From positions 62,001 to 126,000 of the forward strand of contig CAMUYQ010000007.1 in NCBI GenBank assembly GCA_947165025.1: DNA of 64,000 bases. The letters are read 5' to 3'. Every line of letters begins with the position of its first letter. Position 1 is the first letter of the stretch. The DNA is from an uncultured Lachnospiraceae bacterium. Its GTDB lineage: Bacteria; Bacillota; Clostridia; Lachnospirales; Lachnospiraceae. Positions 9,169-16,980 of this stretch are shown here, in pieces. The notes under the pieces are model-generated. The model was not told the origin of the DNA and searched no databases. It was given only the letters and a program-made list of their open reading frames with translations. The position numbers were made by a program, and so were the translations under genes.

Positions 9169-10992
9169 ATGAGTTCGCAAAAGCATTATATCAGTGATGA
9201 GATCGGCGACGATTATAAGAAATGGGGGCGCGGCGATACCATTTTCCTTACAGCACCAACAGGTTCTGGGAAAACCTATTTTGTGTTATACGAATTGCTT
9301 GAATGGGCGTCTATCCAGAATCAAACAGTCACTCTTCTTGTTAATCGAAGTGTTTTACGTGATCAGATATTATCTGAAATACACAATCTTCCAAATGGAA
9401 AAGCCAGAAGTTCCATTATTCTTACAACGTATCAGGATTTGGAAATGCGGCTAAGAACAGGTGATTCTTATAATCCCAATTCACTCATAGCACACATTAG
9501 GCAAAGTTCTTATATCGTATGTGATGAGAGTCATTATTTTTCTATGGACTCTTTGTTTAATTCGCATACAGAAATATCATATTCATTTATCCACTCAATA
9601 CGCGGAGATCATACAACTATTTTTATATCCGCTACGTTGGAGTGCATACGCAAAAGGCTTGAAAACGATTTCTGCTTAACTTATCCAGTCTCCTCTCCGC
9701 GGTACAATATAAAAATCAATGCGAGAAAACTACCGAGAAACCGTCAACAGGATTCCATAATTCCTCGAATAAGTATGGATCCCAAGGTATATGAGTACTC
9801 GATTCCACAAGACTACTCATGGATAAATCCAATACTTGTTTCTGATATTGAGGATTTATGCTTACAAATAATAAATAGCAAAGAAAAATGGCTGATTTTT
9901 GTAGATAGTATCGCAAAAGGGCAGGAAATTCAGAAAAAACTAGAAAATCGCTCCGAAAGTATCAAAGTATGTTTATTATACTCAGCATATTGGAACGAGT
10001 CAGAGGAAGCTTGGTGTGAAATGAATCACATAGTTGACAACGAACGGCAATCCTCCACCGTATTGATAGCAACATCCGTCATGGATAATGGGGTTTCTTT
10101 GAAGGATACTGAGCTTCGAAATATGGTCATTAATACCGATAGCCGGGAAGAATTAATACAAATGCTTGGTCGGAAAAGAATCTCAAGCCCGACCGAACGG
10201 ATTGATTTATATCTTGTTTGCAAGAGCAAAGAACAAATCACCCGGCGGCTCAACAATCTTTTGAGAATTAGGGATTCCCTTGAGACATATAGTAAGCGTT
10301 TAGAACAGTTAGCAGGTCCGTACAATGCAATTGTAAGTTCTGATCAGATGCCCGAAGCCTTAGATCAATTGATTAAAGGCGAAAATAAACTGATCTGGGA
10401 AATGCATATGGAATACTTGAATTTAATAGTAGAAACCAAATTGTTTCAATTATCACGGGTTTTTTACGTTTCAGAAATCGGAAACCTTATTCTGAACCGA
10501 TTTGCTTTTGAAAGGATTAGAGAACAATGTGACCTCTACATGCAGATAGTAAAGGAGGATGAACAACACCCAGATCTGAAATATAGTTTGGGGCTGATAA
10601 AACAGCAACTAATGTGGATTGGCCATGGCCATATTGCGGATGAAAAAATCCAAGAGCATGTAAAAAAAGAGACAGAAAGATGCATAAACGCAGTTATCAA
10701 ACTATTTCAAGACTCAAAAGACCACCTATTACATATAGAAGGCAAGGAATTGAGCGAACCCTATATAGAATTGAAGAGGGAACTCAAGAAAAATATGTCA
10801 ATTATCTGGCCTGATCCTAATAATGACTCAGAAGAAAGCAAGGAGCGTAAGAAGTTCTTGCGCGAGCTCGGAAAGAACGATAGACCGTTGACTGATAATC
10901 AGATGAAAACAATCAGCGACCTAATTGGTGTGAATGTAGGGCTTGAAAAGCTGGAAACTAATAGCGGTGTAGACTACAAAATTATAATTTAA
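9169..10992 (+). CDS. DEAD/DEAH-type superfamily 2 helicase
   Basis: A 607-residue protein with the SF2 motifs in order: APTGSGKT (29-36, Walker A), DESH (119-122, motif II), SAT (154-156, motif III) and QMLGRKR near 340 (motif VI). The C-terminal 250 residues are helical and unrecognised. It should be a nucleic-acid-dependent ATPase or translocase. It lies between attL and the integrase genes, where mobile elements often carry replication, maintenance or defence helicases; which applies here is not shown. An ATG at 9073 lacks a ribosome site; AGGAGG lies 6 bases before the ATG at 9169. It could also be one component of a multi-gene defence system, but no partner is adjacent. Confidence 0.82.
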   Translation: MSSQKHYISDEIGDDYKKWGRGDTIFLTAPTGSGKTYFVLYELLEWASIQNQTVTLLVNRSVLRDQILSEIHNLPNGKARSSIILTTYQDLEMRLRTGDSYNPNSLIAHIRQSSYIVCDESHYFSMDSLFNSHTEISYSFIHSIRGDHTTIFISATLECIRKRLENDFCLTYPVSSPRYNIKINARKLPRNRQQDSIIPRISMDPKVYEYSIPQDYSWINPILVSDIEDLCLQIINSKEKWLIFVDSIAKGQEIQKKLENRSESIKVCLLYSAYWNESEEAWCEMNHIVDNERQSSTVLIATSVMDNGVSLKDTELRNMVINTDSREELIQMLGRKRISSPTERIDLYLVCKSKEQITRRLNNLLRIRDSLETYSKRLEQLAGPYNAIVSSDQMPEALDQLIKGENKLIWEMHMEYLNLIVETKLFQLSRVFYVSEIGNLILNRFAFERIREQCDLYMQIVKEDEQHPDLKYSLGLIKQQLMWIGHGHIADEKIQEHVKKETERCINAVIKLFQDSKDHLLHIEGKELSEPYIELKRELKKNMSIIWPDPNNDSEESKERKKFLRELGKNDRPLTDNQMKTISDLIGVNVGLEKLETNSGVDYKIII

Positions 10993-11052
10993 AAATCACT
11001 CTCCTCATAACATATGGATAAACCCATATTATTTTGAAGGAGGATGGAAACA

Positions 11053-11283
11053 ATGGAAAAACTGGTATTTTCCACGCAGGAAATAGCTAATCTGTTAGGA
11101 ATAAGCAAAAGTTATGCTTATGAAATGGTGCGGCAGGGAATCATCCCATCGATGCGCCTGGGCAAGCATAAGCGGCTAATACCAAAAGAAATGTTTTATA
11201 ACTGGCTCGGCGAACAGTCCGGGAACAAGAAAGAGCTTGATAAAAGCTCTTTTTTTAATGAAAGGAAGGAGGATGAAATGTGA
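11053..11283 (+). CDS. Excisionase-type HTH DNA-binding protein
   Basis: A 76-residue protein with a winged HTH of the excisionase/MerR-like type: FSTQEIANLLGISKSYAYEM followed by the wing PSMRLGKHKRLIPK. Such proteins bend DNA at attachment sites and favour excision. AAGGAGG lies 9 bases before the ATG at 11053; the ATG at 11044 directly abuts it and is too close. Its stop overlaps the integrase GTG start (ATGTGA), the usual xis-int coupling. Confidence 0.85.
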   Translation: MEKLVFSTQEIANLLGISKSYAYEMVRQGIIPSMRLGKHKRLIPKEMFYNWLGEQSGNKKELDKSSFFNERKEDEM

Positions 11284-12434
11284 AAAAACGCGGAAATGGT
11301 GAAGGATCCATATATCGACGAAAAGACGGACGGTGGGTGGGTGCATATTACGATGAAAACTACAAGCGTAAATATGTCTATGCGCACAGCCAAAAAGAAG
11401 CCAAACAGCTACTAAGTGAAAAAATGGCGACAATTGGCTATAGCAAGGGTGAAGAAATGACACTGGCAGACTGGGTGTTCTATTTTCTTGAAGAATATAA
11501 GAAGAACGAAATAAAGGTCACTACCTATGATTCTTATATGATGACATATCGGGTGCATATAAAGAACTCTGATTTAGGGAAAACTCTTCTATTGGATCTT
11601 GATACGGCAATGCTCCAGAAGTATTACAATTCCCGAGTAAGGACGGGTGCAAACGCCAAGACAGTTATCCATTCTAGAACAGTCATCGGCTCTGCGCTTG
11701 ACCAAGCCGTAAAAATGCATCTGATCCCTGTAAACCCCAATAAGTATACGACAGCCCCCAAAAAGAAAACTTTCGAGGCAAAAGTACTAGACAAATCAGA
11801 TATCATGCGATTTGTAGCTGAAGCAAAGGACGAACCCCTATACCCGATTATTATCACGACCGTATATACCGGTATGCGAAAAGGTGAAGTAATGGGGCTT
11901 CGATGGCAGGATGTGGACTTTGATAAACGAGAAATCCATGTAAGACACAGTCTTTGCAAAGTATTGGAAGCTCCGGATGAGACCGGACGCAGAAAATCAC
12001 ACTATGAGCTACTTGAGCCCAAAAGCAAAAAGAGTATCCGGACAATCCCGATGCTTGATGAAGTCTATGAAGCCTTACAACTACAGAAAATGCGACAAAA
12101 AGAGGAGAAAAGGCTTTTCTCTGATGTGTACATTGATCGGGATTACATCTTTGCTGATCAGACAGGAAATTATCTTCCGCAGAGAACATTTATGACAGAT
12201 TACCACAGACTTCAGGAGCGTTATCAACTCCCCAAAGTGCGATTTCATGATTTAAGGCACTCATTTGCGACACTATTGATTGAGGCTAACGTTTCTATGA
12301 AAGTGATACAGGAGCTGTTGGGGCATTCTACCATCACTACCAGTATGGACTTGTATGCACATGTTTCGGAAAAAATGAAACGCCAGGCATTGGAAGATAT
12401 ACGGAAGATTACCTCATCGAACGGGGATCAATAG
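11280..12434 (+). CDS. int: Tyrosine recombinase (integrase)
   Basis: A 384-residue Tn916/phage-type integrase that should recombine the 49-bp site in tRNA-Leu. N-terminal arm-binding domain at about 1-55 (GSIYRRKDGRWVGAYYD), core-binding domain at about 60-150, catalytic domain from about 170. The catalytic set is complete: R200, a Lys-rich beta-hairpin near 248-252, H323-x-x-R326, H349 and nucleophile Y359. The start is GTG with GGAAGGAGG upstream. It is followed by a strong hairpin and a convergent gene. Unusually it is about 2.5 kb from the left attachment site, with the helicase between. Confidence 0.95.
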   Translation: MKKRGNGEGSIYRRKDGRWVGAYYDENYKRKYVYAHSQKEAKQLLSEKMATIGYSKGEEMTLADWVFYFLEEYKKNEIKVTTYDSYMMTYRVHIKNSDLGKTLLLDLDTAMLQKYYNSRVRTGANAKTVIHSRTVIGSALDQAVKMHLIPVNPNKYTTAPKKKTFEAKVLDKSDIMRFVAEAKDEPLYPIIITTVYTGMRKGEVMGLRWQDVDFDKREIHVRHSLCKVLEAPDETGRRKSHYELLEPKSKKSIRTIPMLDEVYEALQLQKMRQKEEKRLFSDVYIDRDYIFADQTGNYLPQRTFMTDYHRLQERYQLPKVRFHDLRHSFATLLIEANVSMKVIQELLGHSTITTSMDLYAHVSEKMKRQALEDIRKITSSNGDQ

Positions 12435-12443
12435 CAAAAAGAT

Positions 12444-12467
12444 GCAGGGTGCAATACCGCACCCTGC
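12444..12467. terminator. Hairpin between convergent int and HTH genes
   Basis: Perfect 9-bp stem GCAGGGTGC/GCACCCTGC with a 6-base loop, just after the int stop. There is no immediate U-run, so termination is likely but unproven. Confidence 0.55.
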
Positions 12468-12515
12468 GCGAGATGACTATGCCTATGTTTATTTTTTATA
12501 ATTCTGAAAGTCCCT

Positions 12516-12716
12516 CTATTTCCAGGGATTTGCAGATAGCTTTGCCTGTCTAACAATGTACTCTTCCACACCGCGACGTGGTATCTTCCAGCATCTTCCT
12601 ATTCGAAAAGCCGGAATTACCTGCTTATTCAACAATTCGTATGCTCGGTTTTTCCCTACCTGGAGCGTCTCTTGGAGCTCATCAATGCTTATGATATCTG
12701 TTATGTCCTCTGTCAT
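12516..12716 (-). CDS. Small excisionase-like HTH protein
   Basis: A 66-residue protein with HTH SIDELQETLQVGKNRAYELL and wing PAFRIGRCWKIPRRGVEEY, the same fold class as the protein at 11053 but clearly divergent from it. GGAGG lies 8 bases before the ATG. It is convergent to int and divergent from the mobilization genes, a position suited to a regulator of the mobilization promoter or a second directionality factor. The element thus has two such proteins flanking int. Confidence 0.75.
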   Translation of the reverse strand: MTEDITDIISIDELQETLQVGKNRAYELLNKQVIPAFRIGRCWKIPRRGVEEYIVRQAKLSANPWK

Positions 12717-13119
12717 GCGTCCTGCCTCCTTTGTTTGATTAATTGCTACTTTTATATTTATGTTTCACAGATAAAACGTAAAACATATTGTTTTCAGATC
12801 ATGGAAGTACATAAAGCGTTGTTAACTATTATTAATTTTTGATGGACACATAACACCTTAGTAAAGACAATACTAAAAAAGGAGGGGCCCTATCGTGAGA
12901 ACATAAACACTATTAACATTTAACGTTAAGGCAATTTTTTTGAGTGGTTTTTTCAAGAAACAATGATGAATCTACGCATTTTGTCTGACATTATGCGTAT
13001 TCATTATTATTAAAGAGATCCGGAAAGTTGCAATGCAACTTTCCGGAGTCGTTTACTGTGATAAACTCTACGGTTCTCTTAACGTAGAACACTAAGCTAA
13101 GATACGGAGGATAAGAACA
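12717..13119 (+). other. Non-coding region with four inverted repeats, candidate oriT
   Basis: About 400 bases without a gene, directly before the mob genes. Inverted repeats: TACGCAT/ATGCGTA (12973-12999), a near-perfect 27-base palindrome CCGGAAAGTTGCA/TGCAACTTTCCGG around one A (13020-13046), GTTTA/TAAAC (13051-13066), and TCTACG/CGTAGA (13067-13088). Near 12880 an AAGGAGG is followed by GTG and a stop after three codons. Position and repeats suit an origin of transfer or a control region; no nick site can be named. Confidence 0.5.
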
Positions 13120-13452
13120 ATGCAATGTAAGACAATAAAAAATAAAAGAATAACTAATAGAATGACAGATAATGATTACAACATTATCAAAGATAAAGCT
13201 AATAAACTTGGAATGTCTATAGGTGAATATATGACTACTTCAGCAAGAGATAATAAACCAAAGTTAAGCAAGGCATATAAGAAAAGTATTGTTGCAGATA
13301 CTGTTCGTCTTCTTCAAGCAACAAATAATCTAAAAAGTGCTGTGATCGAAGGTCCTGGCTGTATGTATCAGCAAGAAAGAATATGCAAACTGGCTGATGA
13401 AATTGAAAGAGAGGTTGAGAAGATTTATGGCTCTGTTGTTAATTGCAAATAA
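13120..13452 (+). CDS. MobC-like relaxosome accessory protein
   Basis: A 110-residue basic protein. Its N-terminal 45 residues (NRMTDNDYNIIKDKANKLG, then MSIGEYM) have the ribbon-helix-helix pattern of MobC/relaxosome proteins that bind oriT and help the relaxase. The ribosome site is GGAGG 10 bases before the ATG. It overlaps the relaxase gene by 26 bases, so the two are coupled. It could be described as a plain RHH regulator, but the relaxase next to it supports the mobilization role. Confidence 0.75.
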   Translation: MQCKTIKNKRITNRMTDNDYNIIKDKANKLGMSIGEYMTTSARDNKPKLSKAYKKSIVADTVRLLQATNNLKSAVIEGPGCMYQQERICKLADEIEREVEKIYGSVVNCK

Positions 13453-14041
13453 CGGATCATACACAAATCCGGATGCGATAGATAATGTTCTTCGATATGT
13501 TACACGTACACGGAAATGCGAGAAGAGAGAAAATGAGCTGGTTTACTGTAATTCACTAGGAGTAATGCTCTCCTTGGGTATAGATCATTGTATTTATGAA
13601 ATGGAACAGTTACAGCGATTCTACAGTATCAACAATCGCGGAGGTCGTAGGATGTTTCACGAAACTCTCGAATTAACCGAGCAGGAAACGAGTTGTTTTG
13701 ATAGCATCGCTTCATTGTCAAAATTCGCAGATTCCTGTGCCTATATCTACTATCAGATGGGGTTCCAGGTTGTTTATGCTGTGCATTTTGTCCCTTATTC
13801 TGATGAAGATATGACAATCCTACAGAGACAACAAAAGGTCCGTCGTGGAGTCCATATTCATTTTGCGGTAAATATCATTTCTTTTTTGGACGGGAGAAAG
13901 TTTCACAGCACAGGCTCGGCCAGAATACAACGGGAGCGGTATTTCAATCGTCTGTTGAACTGCTATTTATCAATACAAACATTGAAAAAAGACCCAGCAA
14001 AAAGCTATATGTATGGAATGGAAGAAGAATTCTTTGTGTAA
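13427..14041 (+). CDS. Small relaxase (mobilization endonuclease)
   Basis: About 204 residues from the ATG at 13427, which lies inside the end of mobC. The histidine motif GVHIHFAVN (H143, H145, with H120 nearby), followed by FLDGRKFH, is typical of HUH relaxases that nick oriT. RYVTRTR near residue 24 may hold the catalytic Tyr. It is much shorter than usual relaxases and has no C-terminal helicase or primase part, so it represents little more than the nicking domain. An ATG at 13397 gives a longer form but would overlap mobC by 56 bases. The exact relaxase class is unclear. Confidence 0.72.
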   Translation: MALLLIANNGSYTNPDAIDNVLRYVTRTRKCEKRENELVYCNSLGVMLSLGIDHCIYEMEQLQRFYSINNRGGRRMFHETLELTEQETSCFDSIASLSKFADSCAYIYYQMGFQVVYAVHFVPYSDEDMTILQRQQKVRRGVHIHFAVNIISFLDGRKFHSTGSARIQRERYFNRLLNCYLSIQTLKKDPAKSYMYGMEEEFFV

Positions 14042-14146
14042 TTGATATGTTGAGAATTGCCATAAAAGGCACTGTATTCTTCGAAAAAACCGATCCGAGA
14101 AAGAAATACACGTCCTCAAATAACGAATGCAAGAGAGGTGATTAAA

Positions 14147-14464
14147 ATGCTTATTGAGACTAGAGATGACACTGAAGAGATTATTGTGCCGCCTGCGGAT
14201 GCGTATATCGATATAAATATGGTTGTTCCAGGAAAAGACGTCCCGTTGCCTTTATTTGATGATGAAGGTATCAAAGAGCTTGCAGAAAGCATAAAACAGC
14301 ATGGAATGCTATTTCCAATTATGGTTATCGCTAAAGGGGAGAAATACGAGATTGTTACGGGTATAAACCGATGGTTTGCGGGCAAAATGGCAGGTCTTAA
14401 GGAGGTTCCTGTAGTATTTGCCCATTATGATAACGAATCGGCGATAGTAGAACTCGTGCAATAA
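14147..14464 (+). CDS. ParB-like N-terminal domain protein
   Basis: A 105-residue protein consisting only of the ParB/Srx-like domain: FDDEGIKELAESIKQHGML, then the nucleotide-binding region EIVTGINRWFAGKMAGLKEVP, where classic ParB has GERR. There is no HTH or C-terminal dimer domain, so it is unlikely to be a partition protein. Free ParB-like domains occur in mobile elements as regulators, nucleases or CTPase-like switches. AGAGG lies 9 bases before the ATG at 14147. It follows the relaxase by about 100 bases and probably belongs to the mobilization operon. Confidence 0.75.
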   Translation: MLIETRDDTEEIIVPPADAYIDINMVVPGKDVPLPLFDDEGIKELAESIKQHGMLFPIMVIAKGEKYEIVTGINRWFAGKMAGLKEVPVVFAHYDNESAIVELVQ

Positions 14465-14470
14465 TACTAT

Positions 14471-14499
14471 GAGGGGTGGCTCGCAAAGGACTGCCCCTC
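14471..14499. terminator. Possible terminator between convergent genes
   Basis: GAGGGG (14471-14476) pairs with CCCCTC (14494-14499), with TGGC/GCC extending the stem. No U-run; position between two convergent stops is the main support. Confidence 0.35.
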
Positions 14500-14510
14500 C
14501 CAATCCCAAA

Positions 14511-15203
14511 TCAACCGTATACAACTGAAAGAATTATTACAGTAACTACAATGAAGAGAACGAGCAATCCAACAGCAATAATTCCTGTAATGGCAAACCC
14601 TCTTTTTTGAGTTTTTCCTTTTAGTGCCAAAATACCAAGAACAATTGACGCAATCATAAGCGGCGGACATAGCAACGCAAAGATTATGGTCATTGGCCAT
14701 GATCCTAAACCAAACACCATCGATAACAATGCCTGCGTATTGGCTGTTTTTAATGCCTTCCGTTCTTTTTCTTCAGCTTCAAATTGAGTCTTGGCGTTTC
14801 GCATCTCCTCTATAGAATCATACAAAACACCATTAAAGGTTCGGGCTAACTCTTCGTGCCGTTTCTTTTCTGCCTCTACGCGCTCCTTTTCTATGCGTTC
14901 TTGTTCTGCTTTAGCTTCTGCCTCAAACTGAGTCTTGGCGGCCTGCATTTCATCTATAGAACCGTACAAAACCCCATTGAAAGTACGGCTTAATTCCTCT
15001 TGCTGCCTCTTTTCTGCTTCGAGCCTTTCTCGCTCCAGACGCTCTTGTTCTTCTTTTTCTTTTACCCGTTTGAGTTCACGTTCATCTTGCAATTCGGTCT
15101 CTGACGTAATATCCGTGGACCCAGTCTGCCCTTCAAACCTAGTACCGCACTCCGGGCAAAAGATGCCTTCATCAAATTCAGTTCCGCAGTTTTTACAAAT
15201 CAT
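14511..15203 (-). CDS. Zinc-ribbon, coiled-coil, two-helix membrane protein
   Basis: A 230-residue protein. A zinc ribbon begins at residue 3 (C3, C6, C16, C19; CKNCGTEFDEGIFCPECG). A highly charged coiled coil (about 35-150) contains two copies, 47 residues apart, of RTFNGVLY-SI-EM--AKTQFEAE. A C-terminal DUF4190-like pair of membrane helices (about 165-228) places the protein in the membrane with its ribbon in the cytoplasm. Third gene of a minus-strand operon with 15238-16968 and 16981-20145, whose products also start with zinc ribbons; its ribbon is clearly homologous to that of the next gene. Function unknown. Confidence 0.8.
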   Translation of the reverse strand: MICKNCGTEFDEGIFCPECGTRFEGQTGSTDITSETELQDERELKRVKEKEEQERLERERLEAEKRQQEELSRTFNGVLYGSIDEMQAAKTQFEAEAKAEQERIEKERVEAEKKRHEELARTFNGVLYDSIEEMRNAKTQFEAEEKERKALKTANTQALLSMVFGLGSWPMTIIFALLCPPLMIASIVLGILALKGKTQKRGFAITGIIAVGLLVLFIVVTVIILSVVYG

Positions 15204-15237
15204 TCGCGTTCTCCATCAATTAAGCTGTTTCATCAGA

Positions 15238-16968
15238 TTACTTCTTGTTTGTGAGGAAAATTACATTATCCTTTTCAATCTGGTTCAATTCTGCCTCAAT
15301 CTCACTCATTTCATATGTTCTTCCGTTATACCAAGACTTGCTGTTAAAGTAATTAGAAAGCCCTGCATCTTTAAACATCATCCCGTGACGGGCATATATT
15401 TCGTTGATCATCATCTGAGCTAATCCACGTCCACCTGGGAAGGAATCCATTTTATTCTCATACTTATCACGAATGCTATTAAAATCAGACGTTCCTAATA
15501 GCTTAGTATCAGCATATTCACAGATATAATCTCCAGACAATCCTTTTTCCAGTTTTCCCTTTTCTGCAAGGAAGATCACATTATCCTTTTCAATCTGGTT
15601 CAATTCTGCCTCAATATCGCTCATTTCATATGTTTTTCCATTATACCAAGACTTGCTGTTAAAGTAATTAGAAAGGCCTTCATCCTTATACATCATCCCA
15701 TGACGGGCATATATTTCGTTGATCATCATCTGAGCCAAACCACGCCCACCAGGGAAGGAAGATATCTGATCCTCATACTTATCACGAATGCTGTTATAAT
15801 CAGACGTTCCTAATAGCTTTGAACCCGTATATTCACAAATATACTCCTCATTGGCATCTGCACTTTGATCGCCACTATCAGATGTATAGCAAACAGTGAT
15901 AATAGGTATTAACTTCTTTTCACCATTTCCAAAAGTAAACCGCTTAAATCCAGAGTATGCTCCATATATGTGCGCATAACTATCCTCGATGAATGGTTCC
16001 CCATCCAATCGTTTATCAAGAATAAAGAAGTACTTGTTGTTAAAATCTCCCAAAGCAAGAAACTCCGGTTCCGACTCACCATCCCCCTGTAATTCTCCTG
16101 TTACAGCATAGTAGATTGGTTCAGATGTCGTTGAAACATCAACCTTCTGTCCTATCTTGACATCACACGAGACAAAACGACCGGGCGGTATCACTTCATT
16201 CACAGCATCATCGTATGTTATGAATACTCCATTATTCTCCATCGATTTTTTATATGATGTACCTGATTCGTCATACTTAAATTGTTTATAGTTTTCTTCA
16301 ATCTGTATGTCATCATCATTATTGTTTTCTATTCGTTCAGGTTCGTTTTCCTTTGTTTTCGAGTTCTCTTTCTCCGATTTTTTTGAACTGACTTCTTTTT
16401 GAGACGAATCAGTGGTTTCGTCGCTGTTTGTTACGGTTTCATTACTCACTACTTTAGAATTATCGGAATTACCGCCAAAAACCAAAACGCATGTAATAGA
16501 AAGCCATATTGCAGCAACAGCAAAAGAAATATATGAGCAAATATGCTTCTTTGTCTTTTCGCGTGATTTAAATAAATCAATAATTGCTACAATGATTCCG
16601 AAAAGAAACGTGAACGGGATTGCAGATAATATCAACGCTACAATAGAAAGACCTGAATGTTGTGGACCTATTACAACATTAGGCTGAGGCTTCTGCGAAA
16701 TGTCTATATGGTTTTCGGCTGCATGCCCAGATTTTACCTCAACCTTTTCTTCCTGTATCTCAACTTGTTCCTTTATACTTACTGCGGTAGTATCTTCCGA
16801 GGGTTTCTCGCTTGAATCATCATTCTGCTGGGTAGGCGATACATCGGAAGCGTCCGCGGACTTAATTGCATCCGCATCTTCTTGAATTAGAGGTTCATTT
16901 TTTGTCCCGCACATAGGGCAAAAGATGCCTTCATCAAATTCAAATCCACATTTCGAGCATTTAATCAT
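15238..16968 (-). CDS. Zinc-ribbon membrane protein with two YARHG domains
   Basis: A 576-residue protein: N-terminal zinc ribbon (C4, C7, C17, C20), acidic linker, two membrane helices at about 103-165, a low-complexity Ser/Glu/Lys/Asn stretch, a central beta-rich region around 245-370, then two near-identical YARHG domains (NEIYARHGMM, YNSKSWY-like blocks), 105 residues apart. YARHG domains are thought to be extracellular; with two helices the C-terminal part could be on either side. AAAGGGG lies before the ATG. It starts 12 bases after the stop of the large gene at 16981-20145. The three genes look like one functional unit. I know of no function for this combination. Confidence 0.82.
   Translation of the reverse strand: MIKCSKCGFEFDEGIFCPMCGTKNEPLIQEDADAIKSADASDVSPTQQNDDSSEKPSEDTTAVSIKEQVEIQEEKVEVKSGHAAENHIDISQKPQPNVVIGPQHSGLSIVALILSAIPFTFLFGIIVAIIDLFKSREKTKKHICSYISFAVAAIWLSITCVLVFGGNSDNSKVVSNETVTNSDETTDSSQKEVSSKKSEKENSKTKENEPERIENNNDDDIQIEENYKQFKYDESGTSYKKSMENNGVFITYDDAVNEVIPPGRFVSCDVKIGQKVDVSTTSEPIYYAVTGELQGDGESEPEFLALGDFNNKYFFILDKRLDGEPFIEDSYAHIYGAYSGFKRFTFGNGEKKLIPIITVCYTSDSGDQSADANEEYICEYTGSKLLGTSDYNSIRDKYEDQISSFPGGRGLAQMMINEIYARHGMMYKDEGLSNYFNSKSWYNGKTYEMSDIEAELNQIEKDNVIFLAEKGKLEKGLSGDYICEYADTKLLGTSDFNSIRDKYENKMDSFPGGRGLAQMMINEIYARHGMMFKDAGLSNYFNSKSWYNGRTYEMSEIEAELNQIEKDNVIFLTNKK
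15241..15535 (-). repeat. YARHG coding repeat, copy 2
   Basis: In-frame DNA repeat of 15556-15850 at an offset of 315 bases (105 codons). Differences are mostly silent or conservative, so the duplication is recent or kept similar. Confidence 0.8.
15556..15850 (-). repeat. YARHG coding repeat, copy 1
   Basis: Partner of 15241-15535 within the same gene; upstream copy in the reading direction. Confidence 0.8.
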
Positions 16969-16980
16969 GATAGTTCCCCT

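Noticed and set aside
15241-15850. Possible tandem DNA repeat or CRISPR-like array
   Set aside because: It is an in-frame duplication of a YARHG domain with a 105-codon period. No CRISPR array or cas gene was seen anywhere in the window.
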